Shown here one piece after another: positions 6,465 through 12,674 of a stretch of 12,674 nt of DNA. How positions within the stretch are numbered: the stretch's first letter is position 1; each line of letters starts with the position of its first letter. Location of the stretch: assembly GCA_947458305.1 (NCBI GenBank), contig CANGZO010000042.1, forward strand, positions 1-12,674. The letters run 5' to 3'. The DNA comes from Comamonadaceae bacterium (GTDB lineage Bacteria; Pseudomonadota; Gammaproteobacteria; Burkholderiales; Burkholderiaceae_C). The notes below the pieces were generated by a model. That model did no database searches and was not told the origin of the DNA. It worked only from the letters and a program-made list of their open reading frames with translations. A program made the translations under genes and the position numbers.

Positions 6465-7271
6465 ATGACATCCCCCCTATTGCCCTCTCATCAGCTCTCC
6501 TTTGGCCTGCAGGGCCGCGTGGTGATCGTCACCGGCGCAGCCAACGGCATAGGCGAGGCCTGCGCGCGCCGCTTTGCGGCCGAGTCAGCCCATGTCATCT
6601 TGTCTGACGTGAACAGCGAGCGCGGCGCAGCCGTGGCGGCCGAGTTGCGCAGCCAAGGCCACAGCGCCGGCTTCATGGCCTGCGACGTCTCGCGCAAGGC
6701 CGATGTGGACGCCCAGGTGGACCATGTGCTGCAGGCCTTTGGTCGCATCTACGTGCTGGTCAACAACGCAGGCATCTTCCGGGCGGCTGATTTTCTGGAC
6801 GTGACCGAAGAAGACTTTGATGCCGTGATCAACGTGAACATCAAAGGCTCTTTCCTGATGGGCCAGGCCGCAGCCCGTGCCATGAAGAGCACAGGGGGTG
6901 GCTCGATTGTCAACATGAGCTCGGTCAACGCGGTGCTGGCCATCCCCAACATCGCCAGCTACAACGTGAGCAAAGGCGGCATTAACCAGCTCACCCGCGC
7001 CATGTCGCTGGCCCTGGCCGACTTTGGCATTCGGGTGAACGCCGTGGCCCCCGGCACCATTGCCACCGAACTGGCCCGCCAGGCCGTGCTGACCAGCGAG
7101 GCGGCCGAAAAGAAAATCATGATGCGCACGCCCATGAAGCGTCTGGGCGAGCCCGACGAGGTGGCCAAGGTGGTGGCCTTTTTGGCCAGCGATGCAGCCA
7201 GCTACATCACGGGCGAGATCGTCACCGTGGATGGCGGCCGCATGGCGCTCAACTACACCGTCCCTGTCTGA
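6465..7271 (+). CDS. Classical short-chain dehydrogenase/reductase, NAD-type
   Basis: A 268-residue classical SDR. The cofactor motif TGAANGIG is at 23-30, an aspartate ending the second strand (D48) suggests NAD(H) over NADP(H), NNAG is at 100-103, and the catalytic set is S153, Y166 and K170 (SYNVSK). The C-terminus carries YITGEIVTVDGG, normal for this group. The start is ATG 6465 with GGAG eight bases upstream; the upstream open frame back to 6324 is not convincing. It is the first gene of a four-gene operon. Substrate is not predictable; hydroxy acids, secondary alcohols and sugar alcohols are typical of such SDRs. If the last gene is a halohydrin dehalogenase, this one could oxidise an alcohol or diol in the same route (inference). 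Confidence 0.92.
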   Translation: MTSPLLPSHQLSFGLQGRVVIVTGAANGIGEACARRFAAESAHVILSDVNSERGAAVAAELRSQGHSAGFMACDVSRKADVDAQVDHVLQAFGRIYVLVNNAGIFRAADFLDVTEEDFDAVINVNIKGSFLMGQAAARAMKSTGGGSIVNMSSVNAVLAIPNIASYNVSKGGINQLTRAMSLALADFGIRVNAVAPGTIATELARQAVLTSEAAEKKIMMRTPMKRLGEPDEVAKVVAFLASDAASYITGEIVTVDGGRMALNYTVPV

Positions 7272-7285
7272 AAGAAACCGTTTTG

Positions 7286-7858
7286 ATGAGCACGACGATC
7301 GACACACGCCCCAACGATTTAGAGGCCTGGCTGGCCCAAGAGCGCGACGTGCGGACACGCATGGATGCAGGGGTCGGCCCCGGCGTGGCCCGCCCCGAGC
7401 AGGTGGCTGGCAAGACGGGCCTTCAGGTCATGCAAGGCCTGCTGACGGGCGAGATACCCCATGCGCACATGGCCAAGACGCTGGACTTCATGATGATCGA
7501 AGTCGGCCCGGGCCTGGCCATCTTTCAGGGAACGCCAGGTGTGCAGCACTTGAACCCTCTGGGTACGGTGCATGGCGGCTGGTTTGCCAGCCTGCTCGAC
7601 TCGGCCCTGGGCTGCGCGGTGCACACCATGATGCCGCCCGGGCGCGGCTACACCACGGCCGATTTGAGCGTGAAGCTGGTCAAAGCCATCACGCCCAAAG
7701 TGCAGCGTGTGCGGGCGGTTGCCAAAGTGCTGCACTGCGGCCGCCAACTGGCCACGGCCGAAGCCCAACTGATCGGGCCCGATGGCACGCTGTACGCCCA
7801 TGCCAGCACGGCCTGCCTTGTTTTTGAAATGCCCTCCCCCACCGGAAATAAACCATGA
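7286..7858 (+). CDS. PaaI-family hotdog-fold acyl-CoA thioesterase
   Basis: A 190-residue protein with a C-terminal hotdog domain. The signature LNPLGTVHGGWFASLLDSA spans 89-107, with H96-G97-G98 and the likely catalytic acid D105, followed by GYTTADLSVKLVKAI, the usual beta strand of PaaI/YbdB-type thioesterases. The N-terminal 60 or so residues are polar and longer than in minimal PaaI proteins. The start is ATG 7286; the codon just before it is an unneeded in-frame TTG. It lies 14 bp after the SDR stop and overlaps gloA by 4 bp (ATGA), so it is tightly coupled. The family hydrolyses thioesters of CoA, often aromatic or medium-chain; the exact substrate is unknown. Confidence 0.88.
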   Translation: MSTTIDTRPNDLEAWLAQERDVRTRMDAGVGPGVARPEQVAGKTGLQVMQGLLTGEIPHAHMAKTLDFMMIEVGPGLAIFQGTPGVQHLNPLGTVHGGWFASLLDSALGCAVHTMMPPGRGYTTADLSVKLVKAITPKVQRVRAVAKVLHCGRQLATAEAQLIGPDGTLYAHASTACLVFEMPSPTGNKP

Positions 7859-8265
7859 GACTCCTTCACACCATGCTGCGCGTGGGCAACCTGCAACGCT
7901 CGATCGACTTCTACACCCAGGTGATGGGCATGAAGCTGCTGCGCACCTCGGAAAACCCCGAGTACAAATACTCGCTGGCCTTTGTGGGCTATGGCAACAA
8001 CCCCGACCATGCCGAACTGGAGCTGACCTACAACTGGGGCACGGAAAGCTACGAGATGGGCACAGCCTACGGCCACATCGCTCTGGGCGTGCCCGATGCC
8101 TATGCAGCCTGCGAAAAAATCAAAGCCGCTGGCGGCAAAGTCACACGCGAAGCCGGCCCCGTCAAAGGTGGCACAACGGTGATCGCCTTCGTGACCGACC
8201 CCGATGGCTACAAGGTCGAGCTGATCCAGCGGGCTGAGTACGCAGCGGGTCAAGGCTTGCGCTGA
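7855..8265 (+). CDS. gloA: Lactoylglutathione lyase (glyoxalase I, metal-dependent)
   Basis: A 136-residue glyoxalase I that converts the hemithioacetal of methylglyoxal and glutathione to S-lactoylglutathione. The four metal ligands fall at H5, E56, H74 and E122, identical in number and position to E. coli GloA, a nickel-type enzyme. Motifs are MRLLHTMLRVGNLQRSIDFY (1-20), AELELTYNWG (53-62), YGHIALGV (72-79) and TDPDGYKVELIQ (114-125). It starts inside the stop of the thioesterase gene and is followed 16 bp later by the dehalogenase-like gene. Methylglyoxal can arise from triose phosphates made by the neighbouring Entner-Doudoroff enzymes, which would explain the location, though it is read with the SDR operon, not with edd-eda. 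Confidence 0.95.
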   Translation: MRLLHTMLRVGNLQRSIDFYTQVMGMKLLRTSENPEYKYSLAFVGYGNNPDHAELELTYNWGTESYEMGTAYGHIALGVPDAYAACEKIKAAGGKVTREAGPVKGGTTVIAFVTDPDGYKVELIQRAEYAAGQGLR

Positions 8266-8281
8266 AAAACGGAGCCAGGAC

Positions 8282-8959
8282 ATGATCGATCTGAGCGGAC
8301 AACGCATCTTGGTGACCCAATCCCAAGATTTCATGGGGCCGGCCCTGTGCCACGAGCTGCGCGCCTGTGGCGCCGAAGTGATCGCCGATCAGCGCGTGCT
8401 GACGGCCCCGCAAGATGCGCAGACCATGATCGATGCAGCCGGGCCTCTCGACGCTTTGGTGATCAATCTGGCGCTGCCTGCGCCGTCTACCCCCGTCACG
8501 CAAATCGACGAAGCCGAATGGCGGCAGGTGTTTGAAGTGATGGTCGACCCACTGCCCCGATTGGTACGGGCGGTGGTGCCCGGCATGAAGGCCCGGGGCG
8601 GCGGCAAGATCATCGTCATGGGCAGTGCTTCGGCCCTGAGGGGCATGAAGCGCGCGGCCAGCTACAGCGCAGCGCGCGGCGCGCAACTGGCCTATGTGCA
8701 AGCCGCTGGCGTGGAACTGGCACCCGACAACATTCAGCTCAATGCGGTGGCGCAAAACTTTGTGGACAACCCCACCTATTTTCCCGCCGAAGTCCAGGCC
8801 AACCCGCGTTTTCAAGAGCGACTCAAGCGAGAAGTGCCACTGGGCCGCTTGGTCAAGGCCGAAGAAGACGCCCGCTTTGTGGCCTACCTGTGCAGCAACG
8901 CGGCCAGCTGCTTTGTGGGGCAAGTCTTCCCCATGTCTGGCGGTTGGGCAGTGCGCTGA
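8282..8959 (+). CDS. Halohydrin dehalogenase-like SDR-fold protein
   Basis: A 225-residue Rossmann protein related to SDRs but lacking their two hallmarks. The TGxxxGIG cofactor loop is replaced by VTQSQDFMG (11-19), which matches the halohydrin dehalogenase nucleophile-pocket motif T-x4-F-x-G (T12, F17, G19). The catalytic Tyr-x3-Lys is replaced by S115-x12-Y128-x3-R132, the Ser-Tyr-Arg triad of that family. NNAG is replaced by NLAL. The late segment NFVDNPTYFP (159-168), then VPLGRL (185-190) and GQVFPMSGG (213-221), resembles HheA/HheC as I recall them, including the aromatic loop of the halide site. Such enzymes need no NAD; they turn vicinal haloalcohols into epoxides plus halide and can open epoxides with cyanide or azide. 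The start is ATG 8282 with GGAG seven bases upstream. It is slightly shorter than known members and lacks their C-terminal extension. An unrelated function for a degenerate SDR remains possible. Confidence 0.75.
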   Translation: MIDLSGQRILVTQSQDFMGPALCHELRACGAEVIADQRVLTAPQDAQTMIDAAGPLDALVINLALPAPSTPVTQIDEAEWRQVFEVMVDPLPRLVRAVVPGMKARGGGKIIVMGSASALRGMKRAASYSAARGAQLAYVQAAGVELAPDNIQLNAVAQNFVDNPTYFPAEVQANPRFQERLKREVPLGRLVKAEEDARFVAYLCSNAASCFVGQVFPMSGGWAVR

Positions 8960-8974
8960 TCAGCGCTGCAACTG
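8949..8974. other. Palindrome formed by two abutting convergent stop codons
   Basis: The dehalogenase-like gene ends at 8959 and eda ends at 8960 on the other strand, so the stop codons touch and form TGATCA. This is the centre of a perfect 14-bp palindrome, GCGCTGATCAGCGC (8953-8966). CAGT (8949-8952) and ACTG (8971-8974) extend the pairing across a 4-base bulge. There is no T-run on either side, so it is a weak candidate for an intrinsic terminator. No other terminator is visible between these convergent operons. Confidence 0.5.
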
Positions 8975-9607
8975 ACTCGCCTCACGCGCCAACGCCTCGA
9001 TGCGCGCCCAGTCGCCTTGGGCCAATGCGTCGGCAGGCACCAACCACGAGCCGCCCACGCAGGCCACATTGGGCAAGCTCAAAAACTCAGCGGCATTGCC
9101 CGGCGTGACGCCGCCCGTGGGGCAAAACTTCACATCAAAAAACGGACCGCTCCAGGCCTTCAGCATGGCCGGGCCACCGGCTTGCATGGCGGGGAAAAAC
9201 TTGAGTTCGGTGTAACCGTCTTCTTGCGCCATCATGATTTCGCTGCCGGTGGCCACGCCGGGCAAGAGCGACAAACCGTGGTCACGGCAGGCCTGTCCCA
9301 CCGTTTTGGTGTATCCAGGGCTCACTGCAAAACGGGCACCCGCTTTGGCCGCTGCGGCCGCATCGGCGGCGCTGCGCACCGTGCCTGCACCCACCACGGC
9401 ACCGGGCACCTCCTTGGCGATCGCTTCCATGCAGGCCAGTGCTTGCGGTGTGCGCAGGGTGACTTCGAGCATGCGGATGCCACCGGCCACCAAGGCACGT
9501 GCCATGGGCACGGCGTGTGCCACAGCGTGGAGCACGATCACCGGGATCACCGGGGCGTCCTGCATCACTTGCAGGGCGGTACAACCTCGGCTCTGATTCA
9601 TAGCCAT
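8960..9607 (-). CDS. eda: KDPG aldolase (2-keto-3-deoxy-6-phosphogluconate aldolase)
   Basis: A 215-residue class I aldolase that cleaves KDPG to pyruvate and glyceraldehyde 3-phosphate, the last step of the Entner-Doudoroff pathway. Features are PVIPVIVLH (19-27), E48 in MLEVTLRT, GAGT (73-76), FAVSPG (93-98), PGVATGSE (116-123), Schiff-base lysine K136 in ELKFFPA, and CPTGGVTPGN (near 161-170). TLRT and SPG are Eda-like, which separates it from the DgoA at 3345-3983. The start is ATG 9607, chosen because AAGGAG lies seven bases upstream; a second ATG at 9601 is less well placed. The start lies inside the end of edd (10-bp overlap), giving a coupled edd-eda operon. Confidence 0.95.
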   Translation of the reverse strand: MAMNQSRGCTALQVMQDAPVIPVIVLHAVAHAVPMARALVAGGIRMLEVTLRTPQALACMEAIAKEVPGAVVGAGTVRSAADAAAAAKAGARFAVSPGYTKTVGQACRDHGLSLLPGVATGSEIMMAQEDGYTELKFFPAMQAGGPAMLKAWSGPFFDVKFCPTGGVTPGNAAEFLSLPNVACVGGSWLVPADALAQGDWARIEALAREASQLQR

Positions 9608-11439
9608 GAGCAGGCTCCTTGTTCGGCTTGCAGAGTGTTGCGGCGCATGTGGGCGAACAGTTCACGACCCATGCCCACACCATTGGATTCGCGCAGCGAG
9701 GTGGGCATGGGCGCAATTGGACGAGCCAACCATTGCGCCTCGCTCACCAGCACCTGCAGGGTCCCCGCGATGCCATCGAGGCGAATCAGGTCCCCGTCTT
9801 GCACCTTGGCCAGCGGGCCACCGGCTGCAGCCTCGGGTGAGACGTGGATCGCAGCAGGTACCTTGCCCGATGCACCGCTCATGCGGCCATCGGTCACCAG
9901 CGCCACTTTGAAACCCTTGCCCTGCAGCACCGCCAGTGGCGGCGTGAGCTTGTGCAACTCGGGAATGCCATTGGCCTGTGGACCTTGCCAGCGCACCACG
10001 CAGACCACGTCACGGTCGAGCTCGCCAGCCTTGAAGGCCTGCTGCAGCGCTTCCTGCGAATCGAACACGCGGGCCGGCGCTTCGATGGTGTGCAAATGCT
10101 CGGGCACCGCAGACACCTTGATCACGCTGCGACCCAAATTGCCCTGCAAAAGCTTGAGCCCTCCCGTTGCACTGAAAGGATTGTCGGCGGGACGGACCAC
10201 GCTCTCGTCGCGACTGGGTCCGGTCTCGTGCCAGACCAGCTGGCCGTTGTGCAGGGTCGGAATGCGGGTGAACTCGCGCAGACCTCCGGGTCGCACCGTC
10301 AGCACATCGCCGTGCATCAGACCGGCATCGAGCAATTCCCGGATCACGTAGCCTGGCCCGCCTGCCGCCTGGAACTGGTTCACATCGGCTGTGCCATTGG
10401 GGTAGACACGCGAGAGCAAAGGGACCGCATCGGACAAAGCTGAGAAGTCGTCCCAATCGATCACAATGCCGGCCGCACGCGCCACCGCCACCCAGTGGAT
10501 CAAATGGTTGGTGGAGCCGCCCGTGGCCAACAGCGCCACCATGGCGTTGACGATGCTGCGCTCGTCCACCAGACGGCCAATGGGCGTGAAGTTTTGGCCT
10601 TTGACCAGGGCCAGCACGGTGCGCGCCGCCTCGCGTGTCAGTTCAGCACGCACGCCTTGGCCAGGGTTGATGAAGGCGGTGCCGGGCACATGCAAGCCCA
10701 TGGCTTCGAGCAGCATCTGGTTGCTGTTGGCGGTGCCATAAAAGGTGCAGGTGCCTTCGCCGTGGTAGGCCTTCGATTCGGCCTCGAGCAATTCGGCGCG
10801 GCCCACCAGGCCCTGCGCCGCTTGTTCGCGGACTTTGGATTTTTCGTTGTTGGACAAGCCACTGGTCATGGGACCCGCCGGTACAAACACGGTGGGCAAG
10901 TGACCAAAGTGCAAAGCGCCAATCAGCAGACCCGGCACGATCTTGTCGCACACGCCCAGCATCAGGGCCGCGTCAAACACATCGTGGCTGAGCGAGACAG
11001 CAGTGGCCATCGCAATCACGTCGCGGGAGAACAGGCTCAGCTCCATGCCGGGCGTGCCTTGTGTCACGCCATCGCACATGGCGGGCACGCCCCCTGCCAC
11101 CTGGGCGGTGGCGCCCCATTGGCGGGCTTCGTCCTTGATCAGGTCCGGATAGTGTTGCAAGGGCGCATGCGCCGACAGCATGTCGTTGTAAGCATTGACG
11201 ATGGCAATGTTGGGCGCACGGGGAGCCACCACCTTGATTTTGTCCAGCGCCGTGGCCCGGTCCTTGTCGGCCTGGGGCATGGCGGCAAAGGCATGGGCCA
11301 CGTTGGCGCAGCCCAGGCGTTGGGCACCGGGGTCCTGGCGGGCTGCGGCATCGACCTGCTGCAAATAAGCCTGACGAGTTGGGCGGCTGCGTTCGATGAT
11401 GCGGGCCGTGACCGCGGCCACGTTGGGATGAAGTGTCAT
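9598..11439 (-). CDS. edd: 6-phosphogluconate dehydratase
   Basis: A 613-residue iron-sulfur dehydratase of the IlvD/Edd family that converts 6-phosphogluconate to KDPG. Conserved blocks are IAIVNAYNDMLSAHAPLQHYP (near 78-98), GGVPAMCDGVTQGTPGMELS (116-135), GVCDKIVPG (162-170), AGPMTSGLSNNEKSK (188-202) and GEGTCTFYGTANSN (227-240). The cluster cysteines are probably C164 and C231, 67 residues apart, as in Zymomonas Edd (154 and 221), with C122 also conserved. Length is close to E. coli Edd (603). The start is ATG 11439 with a strong AGGAGG six bases upstream. A HexR-like palindrome lies 22 bases upstream of the start. eda follows with a 10-bp overlap. Confidence 0.96.
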   Translation of the reverse strand: MTLHPNVAAVTARIIERSRPTRQAYLQQVDAAARQDPGAQRLGCANVAHAFAAMPQADKDRATALDKIKVVAPRAPNIAIVNAYNDMLSAHAPLQHYPDLIKDEARQWGATAQVAGGVPAMCDGVTQGTPGMELSLFSRDVIAMATAVSLSHDVFDAALMLGVCDKIVPGLLIGALHFGHLPTVFVPAGPMTSGLSNNEKSKVREQAAQGLVGRAELLEAESKAYHGEGTCTFYGTANSNQMLLEAMGLHVPGTAFINPGQGVRAELTREAARTVLALVKGQNFTPIGRLVDERSIVNAMVALLATGGSTNHLIHWVAVARAAGIVIDWDDFSALSDAVPLLSRVYPNGTADVNQFQAAGGPGYVIRELLDAGLMHGDVLTVRPGGLREFTRIPTLHNGQLVWHETGPSRDESVVRPADNPFSATGGLKLLQGNLGRSVIKVSAVPEHLHTIEAPARVFDSQEALQQAFKAGELDRDVVCVVRWQGPQANGIPELHKLTPPLAVLQGKGFKVALVTDGRMSGASGKVPAAIHVSPEAAAGGPLAKVQDGDLIRLDGIAGTLQVLVSEAQWLARPIAPMPTSLRESNGVGMGRELFAHMRRNTLQAEQGACSWL

Positions 11440-11461
11440 GTCTTGCCTCCTGGCGGTGACT

Positions 11462-11476
11462 GGTAACTAAATTACA
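11462..11476 (-). promoter_or_regulatory. HexR-like operator upstream of edd
   Basis: Read on the minus strand this is TGTAATTTAGTTACC, an imperfect palindrome differing at three positions from the gamma-proteobacterial HexR-type sequence TGTAATTAAATTACA as I recall it. It lies 22 bases before the edd start codon. Its TGTAAT half could also serve as the -10 box, so a bound repressor would block the polymerase. HexR is a KDPG-responsive RpiR-family repressor of edd-eda in many proteobacteria. Related GGTAAC/GGTTAC half-sites occur at 11485-11490 and 11530-11535. The hexR gene is not in this window. Confidence 0.5.
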
Positions 11477-11561
11477 TCATCGATGGTAACCGTGTTTCTG
11501 CCTGGGGATGCAATGGCCATTGACCAAAAGGTTACAGGGTGGCTTTGGAATTTGAAGGTGT

Positions 11562-11583
11562 AAAAAAACCCGCCGAGGCGGGT
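11562..11583 (-). terminator. Rho-independent terminator of the 88-aa protein gene
   Basis: On the minus strand the sequence is ACCCGCC, a two-base centre, GGCGGGT and then a T7 run: a stable GC hairpin followed by uridines, about 20 bp past the stop at 11606. It separates the small membrane protein gene from the edd promoter region. The plus-strand tail (TTTATT) is weaker. Confidence 0.88.
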
Positions 11584-11605
11584 TTATTCAAGGGCGCAGA
11601 GTGCT

Positions 11606-11872
11606 TCACTTGGCCGCTGGGGCTGCCGGAGTGGCGGCAGGCGCCGCAGGTGCGTCCGCTGCAGCGGGTGCAGCCGTCGCGGCTGGGGCAGCAGCATCTG
11701 CCGCTGCTGCCGGCGCTGGGTCTGCAGGTGCTGTCACGGCGGCTGGGGCAGCAGGGGCTGCTTTTTTGCTTTTGGCGATGCCAAAACCGACGGCCAAGCC
11801 AACGGCGAGCAAAATCACAGCGATCAAAACGGCCCAAACCACGGGTTGATTGTCATCTTGAGGGGTCGACAT
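11606..11872 (-). CDS. Small membrane-anchored Ala/Pro-rich protein
   Basis: An 88-residue protein of unknown function. A short polar N-terminus (MSTPQDDNQP) is followed by one hydrophobic helix (about 11-33, VVWAVLIAVILLAVGLAVGF), then KSKK, then about 50 residues almost wholly Ala and Pro with a few Asp and Thr. The positive residues after the helix suggest an inner-membrane protein with the N-terminus outside, but topology is uncertain. The start is ATG 11872 with GGAG nine bases upstream. A strong terminator follows it. The Ala/Pro tail is low complexity, so similarity searches would be uninformative there. A long open frame on the opposite strand is a composition effect. It resembles the small single-pass proteins with Ala/Pro tails common in betaproteobacteria. 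Confidence 0.72.
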   Translation of the reverse strand: MSTPQDDNQPVVWAVLIAVILLAVGLAVGFGIAKSKKAAPAAPAAVTAPADPAPAAAADAAAPAATAAPAAADAPAAPAATPAAPAAK

Positions 11873-11923
11873 CTTTGTTTTCTCCGAAAATAGTGGGCAG
11901 ATTGTAATGGGACCCAATTGCAC
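11873..11923. promoter_or_regulatory. Divergent intergenic region, 88-aa gene and chaC
   Basis: Only 51 bp separate the two divergent starts, so their promoters must overlap. TGTAAT (11904-11909) on the plus strand is a possible -10 for chaC, but no well-spaced -35 is visible. The minus-strand gene has GGAG upstream; chaC has at most a weak GGGA. Confidence 0.3.
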
Positions 11924-12553
11924 ATGACCGACACACCCGACAGCGCCCGGGCGTTCAGCACACCCAGCCCAACGGCCGATGCCGCGCGCGTGGCCTTCCG
12001 GGGCGACTTGCTGGAAAGCTTCAGAGCGCAAACCGCCGGTCAAGACTTGTGGGTGTTCGGCTATGCGTCGCTGTTGTGGCGGCCTGAATTTGAAGCGCAA
12101 GAGCAACACGCCAGCCGGGTTTGGGGTTGGCACCGGGCCCTGAAAATGTGGAGCCGCCTGAACCGAGGCAGCCCAGAATGCCCGGGCTTGGTCTTCGCCT
12201 TGTTGCCCGGCGGCAGTTGCCAAGGCATGGTGTACCGGGTGGCCCAAAGCGAGGCAGACGACGTATTGCAACGGTTGTGGGCACGCGAAATGCCCTTGGA
12301 TGTCTACACCCCTGTGTGGCTACCTTGCCAAACTCCCCAAGGCGCTGTGAAAGCACTGGCGTTCACTTTGCCGCGCAGCAGCCCCAGCTTCACCGGATCC
12401 TTACCGCCAGAGACTTACCGGCACATTTTCAAAAATGCCAGTGGCCGCTTTGGCACCACGCTCGACTATGCCCAGCAGACTTACGACAGCCTGCGTTCGC
12501 ACGGCATCGACGACCGGGCATTGGCCGCATTGCTGCGCCACGCCAAAGACTGA
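11924..12553 (+). CDS. chaC: ChaC-type glutathione-specific gamma-glutamylcyclotransferase
   Basis: A 209-residue protein of the ChaC family, which degrades glutathione to 5-oxoproline and cysteinyl-glycine in the cytosol. The signature FGYASLLWRPEF is at 45-56, corresponding to the YGSL substrate-binding loop with Ala in place of the usual Gly at residue 48. GSPECPGLVFALLPGGSCQG (82-101) and MVYRV (102-106) follow, and the catalytic glutamate is probably E122 in REMPLDVYTPVWL. The N-terminal 40 residues are polar and not part of the domain. ATG 11924 was preferred over an in-frame TTG at 11918; the ribosome site is weak for both. The pdxH start is 20 bp downstream. Confidence 0.9.
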   Translation: MTDTPDSARAFSTPSPTADAARVAFRGDLLESFRAQTAGQDLWVFGYASLLWRPEFEAQEQHASRVWGWHRALKMWSRLNRGSPECPGLVFALLPGGSCQGMVYRVAQSEADDVLQRLWAREMPLDVYTPVWLPCQTPQGAVKALAFTLPRSSPSFTGSLPPETYRHIFKNASGRFGTTLDYAQQTYDSLRSHGIDDRALAALLRHAKD

Positions 12554-12561
12554 AGCCTGCC

Positions 12562-12567
12562 TATACT
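12562..12567 (+). promoter_or_regulatory. Candidate -10 box immediately before pdxH
   Basis: TATACT lies six bases before the pdxH ATG, with no Shine-Dalgarno between them. Transcription starting at the normal distance would begin at or next to the A of the ATG, giving a leaderless message. No -35 resemblance is seen at the usual spacing, and pdxH could simply be read through from chaC. Confidence 0.3.
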
Positions 12568-12573
12568 TGCCGC

Positions 12574-12674
12574 ATGAACATCGCCGACCTGCGCAAGAGC
12601 TACGAAAAAGCCGAGCTCAACGAAAACGCCTCCCATGCCGACCCTCTGAAGCAATTTGAGCATTGGCTTCAAGA
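12574..12674 (+). CDS. pdxH: Pyridoxamine 5'-phosphate oxidase, N-terminal fragment
   Basis: The first 33 codons run off the right edge. The opening MNIADLRKSYEKAEL, then HADPLKQFEHWLQ, is the conserved N-terminus of PdxH (compare the LRxEY and DPLxxFxxW pattern of the E. coli enzyme). PdxH is an FMN enzyme that oxidises pyridoxamine or pyridoxine 5'-phosphate to PLP. The FMN-binding domain lies outside the window. There is no clear ribosome site. Confidence 0.85.
   Translation, partial: MNIADLRKSYEKAELNENASHADPLKQFEHWLQ

Noticed and set aside
10495..11466. 323-codon plus-strand open frame
   Set aside because: It is antisense to edd, whose motifs are unambiguous.
11601..11849. Ala/Gly-rich plus-strand open frame
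   Set aside because: It is the complement of the Ala/Pro-rich tail; the minus strand has the start, ribosome site, membrane helix and terminator.

Overview
The window looks like the chromosome of a GC-rich betaproteobacterium, probably Comamonadaceae (Limnohabitans, Rhodoferax or Polaromonas type). This rests on protein style, codon use and the compact mix of housekeeping and sugar-acid genes; no rRNA or taxonomic marker is present. About 95% is coding. I see no phage genes, insertion sequences, tRNAs or CRISPR arrays.

Layout. (1) At 1-1103 (minus) a DSD1-type PLP amino-acid deaminase runs off the left edge. It diverges from (2) a plus-strand sugar-acid operon: kdgK (2-keto-3-deoxygluconate kinase, 1185-2156), dgoK (2-keto-3-deoxygalactonate kinase, 2153-3052) and dgoA (KDPGal aldolase, 3345-3983). 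A 2.5-unit array of 96-bp REP/BIME-like palindromes (3087-3325) sits between dgoK and dgoA. (3) A minus-strand group reads 83-aa Cys-pair protein (6331-6080), DTW-domain tRNA acp3U transferase (6080-5352), VOC protein (5273-4896) and pirin (4867-3989). (4) Divergent from it is a plus-strand four-gene operon: a classical SDR dehydrogenase (6465-7271), a PaaI-type hotdog thioesterase (7286-7858), glyoxalase I gloA (7855-8265), and an SDR-fold protein (8282-8959) with the halohydrin dehalogenase signatures T-x4-F-x-G and S-x12-Y-x3-R. (5) Convergent with it are edd and eda (minus, 11439-8960), the two Entner-Doudoroff enzymes, with a HexR-like palindrome upstream of edd. (6) At the right end are a small membrane-anchored Ala/Pro-rich protein (minus), a ChaC-type gamma-glutamylcyclotransferase (plus), and the start of pdxH (plus).

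How it fits together. The carbon theme is the Entner-Doudoroff pathway entered from three directions: 6-phosphogluconate (Edd then Eda), 2-keto-3-deoxygluconate (KdgK then Eda) and 2-keto-3-deoxygalactonate (DgoK then DgoA). All end in pyruvate and glyceraldehyde 3-phosphate. The accessory genes lean toward detoxification and glutathione (GloA, ChaC, the predicted dehalogenase). The predicted halohydrin dehalogenase, co-transcribed with a dehydrogenase, a thioesterase and glyoxalase I, is the most unusual content. The REP array inside the sugar-acid operon is the most striking non-coding structure.
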